Shown: in pieces, positions 32,714 to 42,881 of the stretch
Layout of the letters: each line of letters opens with the position of its first letter
How positions within the stretch are numbered: the first letter of the stretch is position 1
NCBI GenBank assembly: GCA_033763795.1
Contig: JANRJV010000011.1
Location: forward strand, 62,001-126,000
DNA length: 64,000 bases
Direction: 5' to 3'
Source of the DNA: JAEUIV01 sp033763795
Lineage (GTDB): Bacteria; Planctomycetota; Phycisphaerae; Phycisphaerales; UBA1924
Translations under genes and position numbers: made by a program
The notes under the pieces: generated by a model
Seen by the model: only the letters and a program-made list of their open reading frames with translations
What the model was told of the DNA's origin: nothing
Database searches by the model: none

Positions 32714-34548
32714 GCCCCCCCGGCGGGACCCGAGCCCGACGAGCCCGCACCCGCGCCCGATTCCGAGTCAGCGGTGTCGTCCGCGCCCGACTCCTCGGGA
32801 AGCGGGTCGAGCCCGCGCCAGGCCCGCAGGTCCACGACGGCCCGCGCCTCGTACGCCGTGCCCGGCATGGCGGGGCGGGGCCACGTCGTCCGCACTCCCC
32901 GCTGATCGATGCGCTCGAGGCCGATGCGGAGCATCCCGCCGCGCGTCAGGGCGTCGGGCAATTCGATCGACCCGCTCCATCGCGGCTCGGACCGCGGCCG
33001 CTCCAGCGTCAGCGTGCGCTCGGCGCCCTGCGCGCCCCGCACATGAACGAGAAGGCGGTCTTTCGCGGCGCGCGGCGCGTCCGCGCTCGCGTCATCGGGC
33101 CCGGTCGCGTCATCGTCGGAGTCGGCGTCGCCGCCGCGCAGCTCGACGTACACGCGCCAGCGCCCGGTCTCGCCCTGTTCCAGCAGCGCGGAGCCCGACC
33201 ACGCCGGCTCATAGAAGCCCGTCGCGCCGCGCGTGAGCGCGTTCATCGTCCATTCCGGGACCAGCGGGCCCATTGCCACGCCCGGCGGCGCCGCCGGCAC
33301 GGGGGCGGGCAGCAGGTCCAGCGGCGCCGACCACGATCCCAGCACGGCGTTCAGCCGCGCCGATCCGCCGAGCGGCGCCACCTCGCACTCGAGGACGGCG
33401 CACGTTCCGGGCGCGAGGGCCGCCTCGGCGCCGCCCCCGCCCGGCGCGATGATCGCGCCCCGCCGCAGTTCGGTGGTGAGGTTGGCAAGCATCGTGCGAA
33501 CGCGGCGCCGCGCGCCCGGGGCGTCGACGGGCGGGGCGTCGTCGATGATCCACGCCGCGGCCTCGGGCTGGAGCAGCAGCCACTGCCGGGCGACCTCGGC
33601 CCGCTCGCCCGCGGATCTGCGATGGTCCAGCAGCTCCAGCAGCAGCGCCGCCGCCTCCGCTTCGCTCGCCCACGCGGGCAGCAGCGTCCCAGACGGCAGC
33701 AGCATCACGCACGAGAGGCGCGCGATGACCTGGCGCGCCAGCTCCGCGTCGGAGTCCGCCAGGGCCTGCAGCGCGGTGCGCCACGCGGCGATGTTCCGCG
33801 TGCGCATGGTCTCGAGGGCCGGGTCCGCGAGGGGGGGCCGGCGCGTAGTGGACCACAGCCGGGCCGGGCCCACGCGCTCGGCGAGCAGCTCGATGCGCCA
33901 CGCGTGCGCCGGGCTGGCGCGGAGCGAGGCCAGCCGGTCGCCCAGCCCGCGCCACGCAGACGTCGGCGCCTGGGGCAGCGGGGCACGAACCGCCGGAAAC
34001 GCTGCCCGCGCCCGCAGCGTCCGCACGTCGATCGTCTCCGACCCCAGACGCACCGATGAGGGCGGCAGCCGCGGCTCGGGGCGCGCCAAGAGCGCCCAGA
34101 AACCCGACTGATCACGGCCCGGGCCCGACGCTTCGGCCTCGACCTCCTGGGGCGTCCGCGCGCTCCAGAGCAGCTCGGGTCCGAGCCATCCGGGGGGCAG
34201 GGCCGGGTCGACTTCGGCGGCGATGTAGACAGGCTGGGCATCGATGCGCTGCCCCGCGGCGGATCGCAGCGGGGGAAAGGCCGGGAGCGGCAGCGGCGGC
34301 GTGGCCCCCGACCCGGCCGCCAATGGGATCAGCCACGGATCGCCGGGCGTGACATCGATCGTCCGGTCGCCCGGCCCAGCGGCGTTGGCGGGCGCGGCGC
34401 GGGCGGCGGAGGGTGCGGGCGGTCCGTCCTCGTCATTGCCCAGGCCGCCGGGCCCGGTGGATGACGAGCACGCCGTCAGCAGGCAGACCAATCCGGCAAG
34501 GAGCGCCGCCCTCGCGCCCAAGTCACCCCGGTTCGGGGCCGATAGCAC
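32692..34548 (-). CDS. Large lipoprotein of unknown function
   Basis: About 618 residues. A lipoprotein signal is visible near the N-terminus: a short Arg-containing start, the hydrophobic stretch AALLAGLVCLLTA and a lipobox Cys (LLTAC), followed by a Ser/Gly/Pro-rich linker. The rest is Ala/Pro/Leu-rich with no recognised domain; a late segment (RWRVYVELRGGDAD...) looks like beta strands. The frame is open further upstream, but the signal peptide fits the GTG at 34548, or a TTG at 34521. The G-rich coding strand is typical of minus-strand genes in this half of the window. It is divergent from the CBM48-like gene. Confidence 0.68.
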   Translation of the reverse strand: MLSAPNRGDLGARAALLAGLVCLLTACSSSTGPGGLGNDEDGPPAPSAARAAPANAAGPGDRTIDVTPGDPWLIPLAAGSGATPPLPLPAFPPLRSAAGQRIDAQPVYIAAEVDPALPPGWLGPELLWSARTPQEVEAEASGPGRDQSGFWALLARPEPRLPPSSVRLGSETIDVRTLRARAAFPAVRAPLPQAPTSAWRGLGDRLASLRASPAHAWRIELLAERVGPARLWSTTRRPPLADPALETMRTRNIAAWRTALQALADSDAELARQVIARLSCVMLLPSGTLLPAWASEAEAAALLLELLDHRRSAGERAEVARQWLLLQPEAAAWIIDDAPPVDAPGARRRVRTMLANLTTELRRGAIIAPGGGGAEAALAPGTCAVLECEVAPLGGSARLNAVLGSWSAPLDLLPAPVPAAPPGVAMGPLVPEWTMNALTRGATGFYEPAWSGSALLEQGETGRWRVYVELRGGDADSDDDATGPDDASADAPRAAKDRLLVHVRGAQGAERTLTLERPRSEPRWSGSIELPDALTRGGMLRIGLERIDQRGVRTTWPRPAMPGTAYEARAVVDLRAWRGLDPLPEESGADDTADSESGAGAGSSGSGPAGGAQRPGGE

Positions 34549-34591
34549 TGGCGGCCGCGACGAGCCCGCGCGGCGATGGGAGCGACGGACG

Positions 34592-34882
34592 ATGGTGAGC
34601 ACGCTGCCGGACGGAGAGTTGGAGTTCAAGGTGTTCATCCCGACTGCCAGAACGGTGGAAGTAGTGGGGAGCTTCACGGGCTGGCGCGATCGACCGCTGG
34701 CGCTCTCGTCCGACGGATCCGGCTGGTGGACGGGACGAACGGCCGTCCCGCCGGGCGATCATGACTTCCAGTATCGCATCGACGGCGAGGGGTGGATGGC
34801 GGATTTCGCGGCTCACGGCGTCCGCCTCAATCCGTTCGGGCAGTGGGTCAGCCGGCTCGCGGTCGCCCGCCGCGCCGCCTGA
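34592..34882 (+). CDS. Small glycogen-binding (CBM48/AMPK-type) domain protein
   Basis: A 96-residue protein consisting of one E-set carbohydrate-binding module. The pattern is typical of the family that binds alpha-glucans through aromatic residues: V-E-V-V-G-S-F-T-G-W, then W-W-T-G-R-T and PPGDHDFQYRIDGEGW. No catalytic domain, signal peptide or membrane segment is present, so it is probably a cytosolic glycogen-binding adaptor or remnant. GGGAG nine bases before the ATG gives a good ribosome binding site. Glycogen enzymes are not nearby. Confidence 0.8.
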   Translation: MVSTLPDGELEFKVFIPTARTVEVVGSFTGWRDRPLALSSDGSGWWTGRTAVPPGDHDFQYRIDGEGWMADFAAHGVRLNPFGQWVSRLAVARRAA

Positions 34883-34947
34883 AACATCCGCACGAAGTCC
34901 GGCCGAGATCCGCGTGCCCATGGTCTGGGTCGCGGATCGGTCCGTGC

Positions 34948-36006
<1,059 letters not shown>

Positions 36007-36013
36007 GCACGCG

Positions 36014-36019
36014 ATCATA
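36014..36019 (-). promoter_or_regulatory. -10 hexamer TATGAT of moxR (leaderless)
   Basis: TATGAT on the minus strand is followed by seven bases and the ATG at 36006, with no ribosome binding site. The same hexamer and spacing precede pheT. Confidence 0.55.
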
Positions 36020-36085
36020 GGGACGCCGCTCGCGGGCGGACCGCCGCGCGACCCGTGCGGCGATCGCGGCGCGATCGGAGCTTGC

Positions 36086-37528
36086 TCACATCTTCCGCGC
36101 GGGAGGCAGGTCCAGCGCCCGGACCATGAAATCGTGCACCTCAGGCTGCGTCAGCCGCGCCGGCAGCCCCTCCGAGCCCGGGCCCAGCGCCAGCAGCTCC
36201 ACGTCGTCGGCGGTGTGGTTCCCGCTGACGAACGCCACGCCCAGGTGGTTCGCCAGCGCCGAGCCCAGAGGCCCCGTGCCCTTGGCGCGCGAGACGTAGG
36301 GGTCGACGCGCTCGCCGCGCGCCGCCCGGAGCACCATGTCCAGCTCTTCCCTTTCGAGCGTGACGCCCGTCGCTCGGCCGACGACTTCCCCGAGATTCGC
36401 CGCGGTCGGCTCGCCGGCGCCGGCGAGTTCGCGCATGATCCACTCGAACGAGTGCCGCACCTCTGCGAGCCGGGCAAAGCCCCGGTTGCCGCGCACGCCG
36501 TACTCCGTGAGCCCGGGGTTGGCGTTCCCGTGATCGCTGGTGACGACGAGCAGCGTGTCGTTCCTGGCGAGCGCAAAATCGGCGGCCACTTCGAGGGCCA
36601 GATCGAAGGCGACCTGCTCGCGCATGAGCGCGCCGGCGTCGTTGTTGTGCGCCGCGTGGTCGATGCGCCCGCCCTCGACCTGCAGGATGAACCCGCCGGG
36701 CGCGCCCGACAGTCGCTCCAGGGCGGCGGAGGTCATCTCCGCCAGCGTGGGCGCCGTCTCGGGCCGGTCCAGCTCGAAGGGCAGGTGCGAATCGCTGAAG
36801 AGCCCCAGCAGCCGCCGCCCCCGCGAGGCCTCCGACGTGGGCGACAGCAGCTCCTGCCGCGTGCGCACGAGCCGGACGTCGGGCCACGCGCCCAGGTCCA
36901 GGTCCCTGAAGAAGGACATGCCCCCGCCCAGCGCCACGTCGACGCCGCGCTCCAGGATCTGCCGGGCGATGGGCCCCTCGTCGTCGCGGTTCGTGGGGAT
37001 GCTCGCGATGAAGCCCGCGGGGGTCGCGTGCGTGATGCGCGTGGTGGTGACGAGCCCCGTCGCCTTCCCGGCTTCGCGGGCCCTCAGCAGGATCGGCGCG
37101 TAGAGGTCGCCCTCGGGGGTGAGCCCGATCGCGCCGTTGTTCACCAGCCGCCCGATGCCCCACGCGGTCGATGCCGCCGCCGAGTCCGTCACGATCGAGT
37201 CGAACGCGGCGGTGCGCAGCACGGCGCGCCGCACGTCGGCCTGCTCGTACAGCCGCAGCCAGCGGGTCCCCGTCCCGCTCCGCTGCTGCTGCAGGAGCAT
37301 GTCGGCGAGCGTGAGCGTGCCCGCGCTCATCCCGTCGGAGACGCAGAAGATCAGGTTGAGAGGCCCGGCCGCGCGTCCGCCCGGCGCCGCGCCGGCGCGT
37401 GTCGTGGTGCTGTCGCCCGCGTGCGCCGCCGCGCCCGCCGCGAGCGTCGCCGCGGTGGCGCCCAGGAACGTGCGCCGGTCGAGCGCCCAGGGAGCGGGGG
37501 ATGCACAGCGTGCGTCGGAGCCGTTCAT
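36086..37528 (-). CDS. Tat-exported alkaline phosphatase (PhoA family)
   Basis: A 480-residue phosphomonoesterase. The N-terminus carries a twin-arginine signal (DRRTFLGATAATLAAG), so it is exported folded. Catalytic features of the PhoA fold are visible: a metal-binding Asp in FCVSDGMS, the nucleophile Ser in VTDSAAASTAWG, and metal ligands in GGRIDHAAHNND, SDHGNA and SGNHTADDV. The ATG at 37528 has AAGGA upstream and gives a short n-region before the Arg pair. A longer frame exists but adds no signal features. It lies 50 bases after the beta-barrel gene, and both may belong to one envelope-related operon. Confidence 0.9.
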   Translation of the reverse strand: MNGSDARCASPAPWALDRRTFLGATAATLAAGAAAHAGDSTTTRAGAAPGGRAAGPLNLIFCVSDGMSAGTLTLADMLLQQQRSGTGTRWLRLYEQADVRRAVLRTAAFDSIVTDSAAASTAWGIGRLVNNGAIGLTPEGDLYAPILLRAREAGKATGLVTTTRITHATPAGFIASIPTNRDDEGPIARQILERGVDVALGGGMSFFRDLDLGAWPDVRLVRTRQELLSPTSEASRGRRLLGLFSDSHLPFELDRPETAPTLAEMTSAALERLSGAPGGFILQVEGGRIDHAAHNNDAGALMREQVAFDLALEVAADFALARNDTLLVVTSDHGNANPGLTEYGVRGNRGFARLAEVRHSFEWIMRELAGAGEPTAANLGEVVGRATGVTLEREELDMVLRAARGERVDPYVSRAKGTGPLGSALANHLGVAFVSGNHTADDVELLALGPGSEGLPARLTQPEVHDFMVRALDLPPARKM

Positions 37529-37580
37529 GCGCGGGCGGTCCTTCAGCGGGGCCGGCCCCGCGGCGTGCGGGGTCCGAGCG

Positions 37581-38522
37581 TCAGAAACGGTACTCCAGCC
37601 GCACCCCGATGAAGGGCGCCGGCTCTGTTTCAAAATCTTCAATCTTCACGCCGCGCTCGTTCAAGAACTCGAACTCCTGGTAAACGATCGCCCCGGCCTC
37701 CATCACCAGCGAGAACGCCTGCACGGGCCGCCACGTCACCTCGACCCCGACGGGGACGCGGGCGTCGCGCATCACGCCGTTGCGCCACGCGTCCCGGTCG
37801 TCGTTCAGCCTGAACTGGCGGTTCTCGTAGGAGATCTTGAGCCCCGCCTCCCACTGCTCGTTGATGGTCGAGATGACGGCGATGCCCAGCCCCCGCGACT
37901 CGAGCCTGAGCGCTTCCGTGAGCTGCATGCGCGTCGCGATGTACGGGAAGAACCGGGGCTCGTCCTCCAGCTGCGACGAGACCCCCACGCCGAAGGCGAT
38001 CCGCGACTTCTCCGTGAACGAATACCCCAGCGCGGCGAACCCGCCGCCGAAGATCGCGTCACCCACGTCGACGTCGCTCTCACCCGCGCCGCGCAGGAAC
38101 CCGCCCGTCGTGAGCGACCAGGGCTCGGAGAACGTCCACGTCCCGACCAGCGTCATGCCCGCCGAATAGAGGTCCTCGAAGGGCTCGTCGCCCCCCGGCA
38201 TGATCGAGCGCCCGTCGCCGAAGTCGTAGTAGGACAGCTCGCCATCGACGCCGAACGTCAGACGGAACGACTCGCTGAGCGCGCCGCTGACCGTCACGCC
38301 CAGCCCCGAGTGGTTGACCAGGACGTCCGCGTCGGTCCCCTGCACGTCGGCCCGGAAGGCCAGGCGCGAATCCGCGTCGATCGTCACCACGGGCGCGGTC
38401 ATGTCCGCCGGACGCGCCCCGCGCAGCGGCGCATCGGCCCCCGTCGACTGCGCCATCGCGGCAGAGGCGGCGCAGAGCGCCAGGGCGGGAACGAGCGGCC
38501 TGGATGAGTATCTGGCGATCAA
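37581..38522 (-). CDS. Outer-membrane beta-barrel-like protein
   Basis: About 313 residues. A signal peptide (ARYSSRPLVPALALCAASAAMA|Q) precedes alternating amphipathic strands with aromatic girdles, and the chain ends in RLEYRF. A terminal Phe is typical of Omp85-assembled barrels. Phrases such as YSFTEKSRIAFGVGVSS suggest a DUF6268-type protein, a comparison from memory. The TTG at 38522 is chosen because GGAG lies eight bases upstream; a GTG three codons earlier overlaps that site. Planctomycetes have a Gram-negative envelope, so an outer-membrane site is reasonable. It could be a porin-like partner of the exported phosphatase. Confidence 0.72.
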   Translation of the reverse strand: MIARYSSRPLVPALALCAASAAMAQSTGADAPLRGARPADMTAPVVTIDADSRLAFRADVQGTDADVLVNHSGLGVTVSGALSESFRLTFGVDGELSYYDFGDGRSIMPGGDEPFEDLYSAGMTLVGTWTFSEPWSLTTGGFLRGAGESDVDVGDAIFGGGFAALGYSFTEKSRIAFGVGVSSQLEDEPRFFPYIATRMQLTEALRLESRGLGIAVISTINEQWEAGLKISYENRQFRLNDDRDAWRNGVMRDARVPVGVEVTWRPVQAFSLVMEAGAIVYQEFEFLNERGVKIEDFETEPAPFIGVRLEYRF

Positions 38523-38572
38523 CGTGGACACTCCGTTGGGAAATTGAACTCGATCGGGCGCACGGTACGGAA

Positions 38573-40600
38573 TTACACGCGCATCCGCCACGCGAACAAC
38601 AGCCACTCCGCCGTCAGCACGAGCAGAGCTCCCAGCACGAACCAGGGCCACAGCTCGCGCGGCGCCAGCGCCGACAGTGACTGCGCCGCAAGCGCGCTCG
38701 GCCCGAGTTCGATGGACTCCCGCGATTCGATGCGGCTTTCCCGCTCGTTCAGGAGATTCACCGGCACGACCCGGTCGCCCTCCCGCGCTCCGGACACCTC
38801 GTACACCCCCACGCGCGGCAGCGCCCCGACCGAAACCGCCTCACCCGTCCACGTCGCCGGCACGCGGTGCGTCGACTCAGCAGGGCCCGTGATCCGCAGT
38901 TCCTCCGCCCCCGGAGCCGGCTGCACCAGCACCTCCTGACCCGTCCGCCACGCCACGCCCCGGCTCTCGGCGCGGCGCAGCGTCAGGTGATCGACCGCGT
39001 TGGCGAGAAACACGTGGAAGCTCGCCAGCTTCACCCAGTTCGACGCCCCCAGGTCGAACCCCACGACCAGCCTGGGCACGCCCCGCCGCTGCGCCAGGGC
39101 GATGATCGGCCCGCCGTTGCCCGTCGCCAGCGCTTCAAAGACCAGCCGCTCGTCAGCGATTTCGACGGGCCCCAGCCGCGCCGCCCCCACGGCGAACACG
39201 TCGCTCAGCGCCACATATCTCATCACGGGGTGCGAGCGCAGCCAGAAAACGATCGGCGTCACCGCCCGCGGATCGTCCGGCGCCAGCGTGCTCACCTCGG
39301 GCACGCCCGCGCCGAAGCTCAGCGTGGGCACGGGCGGGGACGCCGCCGGGCGCACCCGGTCGAAGACCACCAGGTCATACTCTTGCGCCGCCCCGGCCCG
39401 CCGCTCCCACTCGTCCGCCGCGAGCGTGTCCAGAGCGCCGGGGTTGAGCGCCCGCAGCGCCTCCAGCAGGATCGCGTCCACCTCGTCCCGTGCCGCCGCG
39501 GGCCTGACCAGCGCCATCCGCAGCGGCGCGGGAGGCCGCAGCACCATGGTCGCCCGGTCGTCGGCGCTCAGCGCGTCCTGCCCCGCCAGCTCCAGCTCGA
39601 CCAGTCCTCCTTCGGTGTTGAGAAACTCGATGTTCACGCCCGCGTCGCTCGGCCCGGACCATGAAGCCGGCGCAAGTGTGACCGACTCGATCGCCACGAT
39701 CTCCCCGTCGACCCGGCAGGTGAGCGTGGTCCGCCGCTCCTGGCCCGACACGCCGACGACCCGCGCAAACAGCCGGACCGACGCGGGCTCCTCCGGATTC
39801 CGCTCCGCCGCGAGGGCCACGATCCCCGCGTTGTCCGACCCCGCCGAGGCCCCGCTGCCGGCCTCGGGAAGCGGGGGGCCCACACGCACGAACTGCGGCG
39901 TGATCGACCTCGAGGCGATGCCCCGCGCCTCGGCCGCGAGCGCGTCGCCCCCGTCGCTGAACAGCACCGCCGTCACCGCCCGGGGCTGAGGCTCCTGCCG
40001 ACTCTGCGCCGCGACAGCGCTGAGCAGCTCCAGCGCCGCGCCCAGGTCGGCGGGCGCGTCCGTGGGCTGCAGCGTCTCGATCGCCCGCGCGGCGAGCCCG
40101 CGATCGCGCGTCAGACTCGTCAGAGGCTCCGCGCGGTCGGCGAAGCTGAGGACCATGACGCTCGTCCGCCCGTCCAGACGATCGAGATACTGCCGGGCTT
40201 GCCGCTTGGCCTCGTCGAAGCGGGAGGGACCCGCGTCGGCGGTCGTGGGCCGAACGTCGCGTGCGCTCATCGAGGCGCTCCGGTCGATCAGCAGGATCAC
40301 GACGTCCGCGTCCGTAGCGGGACGGTCGACCGACGGTCGGGACGCCGCCACGCAGAGCAGCGCAAGGGCCAGCAGTTGCAGCAGCAGCTGCCATGAAGGG
40401 CGGATCCAGCGAAAGGGAGCGTTGACCTCCAGGTCCGCGGTCGACGTCAGCCAAAGCAAGGTCGAACTGACGCGCACCGGCCTCCGCCGCAGCTTGAGAA
40501 AATAGAGAAGCAGCAGCAGCGGGGCGGCGACGGCTGCGAGCCACACCCCGCTCAGCGGGGAGAGAAACGTCACCGCTAAACCCAGAAAAGAGAGGATCAT
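38573..40600 (-). CDS. BatA-like membrane protein with von Willebrand A domain
   Basis: A 675-residue protein. The N-terminus carries the BatA/TIGR02226-type double membrane segment with the LLLYFLKLRRRPVRVSSTLLW core. A vWA domain follows, with a MIDAS metal site D-R-S-A-S-M-S (about residue 107) and later Thr/Asp ligands. A long beta-rich periplasmic part and a final membrane helix (LWPWFVLGALLVLTAEWLLFAW, cut here) end the chain. Such proteins partner MoxR ATPases, one of which is encoded downstream. TACACT lies 12 bases before the ATG, with no ribosome binding site. Confidence 0.85.
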   Translation of the reverse strand: MILSFLGLAVTFLSPLSGVWLAAVAAPLLLLLYFLKLRRRPVRVSSTLLWLTSTADLEVNAPFRWIRPSWQLLLQLLALALLCVAASRPSVDRPATDADVVILLIDRSASMSARDVRPTTADAGPSRFDEAKRQARQYLDRLDGRTSVMVLSFADRAEPLTSLTRDRGLAARAIETLQPTDAPADLGAALELLSAVAAQSRQEPQPRAVTAVLFSDGGDALAAEARGIASRSITPQFVRVGPPLPEAGSGASAGSDNAGIVALAAERNPEEPASVRLFARVVGVSGQERRTTLTCRVDGEIVAIESVTLAPASWSGPSDAGVNIEFLNTEGGLVELELAGQDALSADDRATMVLRPPAPLRMALVRPAAARDEVDAILLEALRALNPGALDTLAADEWERRAGAAQEYDLVVFDRVRPAASPPVPTLSFGAGVPEVSTLAPDDPRAVTPIVFWLRSHPVMRYVALSDVFAVGAARLGPVEIADERLVFEALATGNGGPIIALAQRRGVPRLVVGFDLGASNWVKLASFHVFLANAVDHLTLRRAESRGVAWRTGQEVLVQPAPGAEELRITGPAESTHRVPATWTGEAVSVGALPRVGVYEVSGAREGDRVVPVNLLNERESRIESRESIELGPSALAAQSLSALAPRELWPWFVLGALLVLTAEWLLFAWRMRV

Positions 40601-41020
40601 GCGCGACGACGCAGTGTACTGGTCACCTCGGCGTGGACCGAGAAGAATTGCCCTGAGCGGGCGGACCCACTAGGGAACCGGGATATTCGTAGTCCGCCTG
40701 ACCTCGCATGATTTTGGCCACAATCAGCCTCATTTCTTGCCCTCCCTACTTGTCGGGTGCTGTTTCTGGTGTAGCTTTGCCTCTGTACCCGAGCGGGAAG
40801 CCAGGGAGACTTGGCGATTCGTTCCGGGATAGGAAGGAATGCTGAGACACGTCACCTCAGCAAAGTGAAGAAGCGTCGGCCCTCCGCTCGTCGGCTGGCT
40901 GACCCTGCAACCTGACCTTCGCAACCGGCGAAGTCGGGGGCTTGTGTCGCGTTCAACCCGTGGAAAGGGCGAGAGCCCTCGAAGCGGAATCTGAGGGAAG
41001 GTTTTTTAGGAGGAAACACG
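40601..41020 (+). other. Structured leader region of PEP-CTERM gene 2
   Basis: A 420-bp gap without a gene. It holds a perfect TGCTGAG/CTCAGCA hairpin (40840-40862), a CTTCGC/GCGAAG hairpin near 40917-40933, an AGGGC-GAGA-GCCCT hairpin with a GNRA-type loop near 40966-40979, a T6 run, and an excellent AGGAGG ribosome binding site (41008-41013) seven bases before the ATG. Base composition is less GC-rich than the genes around it. Confidence 0.45.
40613..40618 (-). promoter_or_regulatory. Candidate -10 TACACT of the vWA gene
   Basis: TACACT on the minus strand ends 12 bases before the ATG at 40600. The spacing is longer than for the other leaderless candidates and would leave a leader of about six bases. 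Confidence 0.4.
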
Positions 41021-41860
41021 ATGATTCGTACTGCAATGACGGTTGCGGCGATCGCCGCGATCAGCGGCTCCGCGATGGCCCAGACCATCACCGGCGCCGG
41101 TGGCAACGCCACGTTCGCCTACAACGCGGGCGCCACCCCCACCAGCCCCACCGCGTCGGCTGTCTCGGGCTCGGCCAACCTCGACGCCAACGGCGCCGCC
41201 GCCGGCGGTGACAGCCTCTTCGCCACCTGGTGGCACTACCGCGTCGACAACGACACCCGCGAGTTCACCTATCACGCCCCCGCGAACCCCTTCGTCGCCG
41301 CTGGCGACACCATGACCGCCACCTTCAACCTCCCCTCGGCCGCTCCGAGCTTCCGCTCCGAGCTCCGCTACCAGATCAGCGATCCGGACGGCGCCGGCAC
41401 CGCCACCGCCCTGCTCCAGCAGTACAACCGCATCACCAACACCTCCAGCACCACCCGCGTGCTGAACGTGTTCAGCTACGCCGACTTCGATCCCAACGGC
41501 AGCTTCAGCCACCCCTACTCCTACGACGCCGGCCGTCAGGCCTTCACCGGCGCCTCCGGCCCCGTGACCTTCTTCTACAAGGGCTTCGGCGCCAACGCCT
41601 ACCAGGCCAATGACTTCTCCACCCTCCGCGGCCTGCTCGAGGACGCCGCCGTCACCAACCTCAACAACACGGTCGACGGCCCCGGCCAGAGCGGCACGGG
41701 CGACTTCACCGGCGCCTTCCAGTGGACCCTCACCCTGGCGCCCGGTCAGTCGATCGAGCTCCTCTCCGTCCTCTCGCTCAACACCGAGCCGGTTCCGGCT
41801 CCGGGCGCTCTGGCGCTGGTTGGCGTCGCCGGCCTCGCCGGTCTCCGCCGCCGCCGCTAA
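41021..41860 (+). CDS. PEP-CTERM exported protein 2
   Basis: A 279-residue exported protein. A signal peptide (cleavage near AMA|Q21) is followed by a Gly/Ala/Thr/Asn-rich, probably beta-structured body. The C-terminal tail is PAPGALALVGVAGLAGLRRRR, of the same PEP-CTERM subtype as the protein at 2309. No enzymatic motif is seen. A strong AGGAGG ribosome binding site, C-ending codons and an intrinsic terminator all suggest high expression as a surface or matrix component. The sorting enzyme (exosortase) is not in the window. The two PEP-CTERM proteins differ in body sequence but share tail, long leader and terminator. Confidence 0.85.
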   Translation: MIRTAMTVAAIAAISGSAMAQTITGAGGNATFAYNAGATPTSPTASAVSGSANLDANGAAAGGDSLFATWWHYRVDNDTREFTYHAPANPFVAAGDTMTATFNLPSAAPSFRSELRYQISDPDGAGTATALLQQYNRITNTSSTTRVLNVFSYADFDPNGSFSHPYSYDAGRQAFTGASGPVTFFYKGFGANAYQANDFSTLRGLLEDAAVTNLNNTVDGPGQSGTGDFTGAFQWTLTLAPGQSIELLSVLSLNTEPVPAPGALALVGVAGLAGLRRRR

Positions 41861-41895
41861 TTTCCTGCCTCTGATCTGATCTCCTTCTGAGTGCG

Positions 41896-41932
41896 ACAGC
41901 CCCGCTGGTCTTCGGCGGGGCTGTTCTTTTTG
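41896..41932 (+). terminator. Intrinsic terminator after PEP-CTERM gene 2
   Basis: A perfect 9-bp stem, CAGCCCCGC with GCGGGGCTG, and a nine-base loop are followed by TTCTTTTT. It lies about 40 bases after the stop. Confidence 0.88.
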
Positions 41933-42019
41933 CCCCCCCCGCGTACCCCCGGGCCCCCCGCGTCGCCGGCCCCGCATCCGTTCCGCCGCCCCGCCCGCAT
42001 CCGGCTCCCCCCGGCTCCG

Positions 42020-42703
42020 TCAGCTCGCCCCGCCCAGGCCCTCGATCGCGTCCAGCAGCCAGTCCGCGAACGCGCTCTTGGCGATGCACCCCGGCGTTCC
42101 CATGGGCGGGCCGTCCCCGGTTACCAGCCACGCCTCGACCGTCGCCGAGTCCATCGTCTCCAGCGGGTTGGCCACGATCGCGTCGACCCGCTTGCGCGCC
42201 AGCTTCCGCCGCGCCGACTCCAGCAGCGCCGACCGCGGCTCGAGCGCGAAGCCGACGATCCGTTGCCCCGGACGCCGCCGCGCCGCGCACCCCGCCAGAA
42301 GATCGGGTGTCGCCACCAGCTCCAGCGTCATCCCCGACTCCGTCCGCCGCAGCTTCTCTCCCGCCATCCCGGGCGAAACCGCGGGCCGATAGTCCGCGAC
42401 CGCGGCCGCCATGACGAGCACGTCGCACGCCGGGAACTCGCTCCGCAGCAGTTCATCCAGATCGCTTGTGGTTCGGAAGCGCCGCAGCATCACGCGCCCG
42501 TCCGCCGGAGCGAGCGAGGTCGGCCCCAGCAGCAGGGTCGTCGCGTAGCCGCGCCGCGCCGCCGAGTCGGCCAGCTCGATCCCCAGCCGCCCCGACGACC
42601 GGTTGGCGAGGTATCGCACGGAATCCAGTGGTTCCTGCGTGGGCCCGGCCGTGATGAGCATCCGGCGGGCGCCCTGCTCCGGGATGTCTGCTTGCTGGGA
42701 CAC
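42020..42703 (-). CDS. coaB: Stand-alone phosphopantothenoylcysteine synthetase (CoaB domain)
   Basis: A 227-residue protein equal to the C-terminal half of CoaBC. It joins 4'-phosphopantothenate and cysteine in coenzyme A synthesis. Seen: LITAGPTQEPLDSVRYLANRSSG, holding the TAGPT and NRSSGxxG nucleotide-binding motifs (given here in part), the MAAAVADYRP motif and a KLRR segment. The flavin-dependent decarboxylase half (CoaC) is absent, so it must be encoded elsewhere. The GTG start is the first reasonable start in frame. A TAGAGT hexamer about 35 bases upstream overlaps the mirror-image TACTCT facing the ATPase gene. Confidence 0.85.
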   Translation of the reverse strand: MSQQADIPEQGARRMLITAGPTQEPLDSVRYLANRSSGRLGIELADSAARRGYATTLLLGPTSLAPADGRVMLRRFRTTSDLDELLRSEFPACDVLVMAAAVADYRPAVSPGMAGEKLRRTESGMTLELVATPDLLAGCAARRRPGQRIVGFALEPRSALLESARRKLARKRVDAIVANPLETMDSATVEAWLVTGDGPPMGTPGCIAKSAFADWLLDAIEGLGGAS

Positions 42704-42739
42704 GGATGGAACCGGCCTGCGGATAGGAAGCGGTGCGGG

Positions 42740-42746
42740 TACTCTA
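42740..42746. promoter_or_regulatory. Overlapping divergent -10 candidates (TACTCT / TAGAGT)
   Basis: TACTCT on the plus strand (42740-42745) and TAGAGT on the minus strand (42746-42741) overlap between coaB and the first ATPase gene of the pilus cluster. They leave leaders of about 130 and 35 bases respectively. No -35 elements are clear. Confidence 0.35.
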
Positions 42747-42881
42747 CCCCTCCTTCAAGATGCCGCCCGGCGGTCGGGCGTTTCGGGCTCCCGGGCCACC
42801 CGCCCGCCGGAGCCCGGGGAAGGAGACCAGGGCATCTTCGCCCACGCCCGACTCCGCTCCGAAGACCCCACCTCTCCACCC

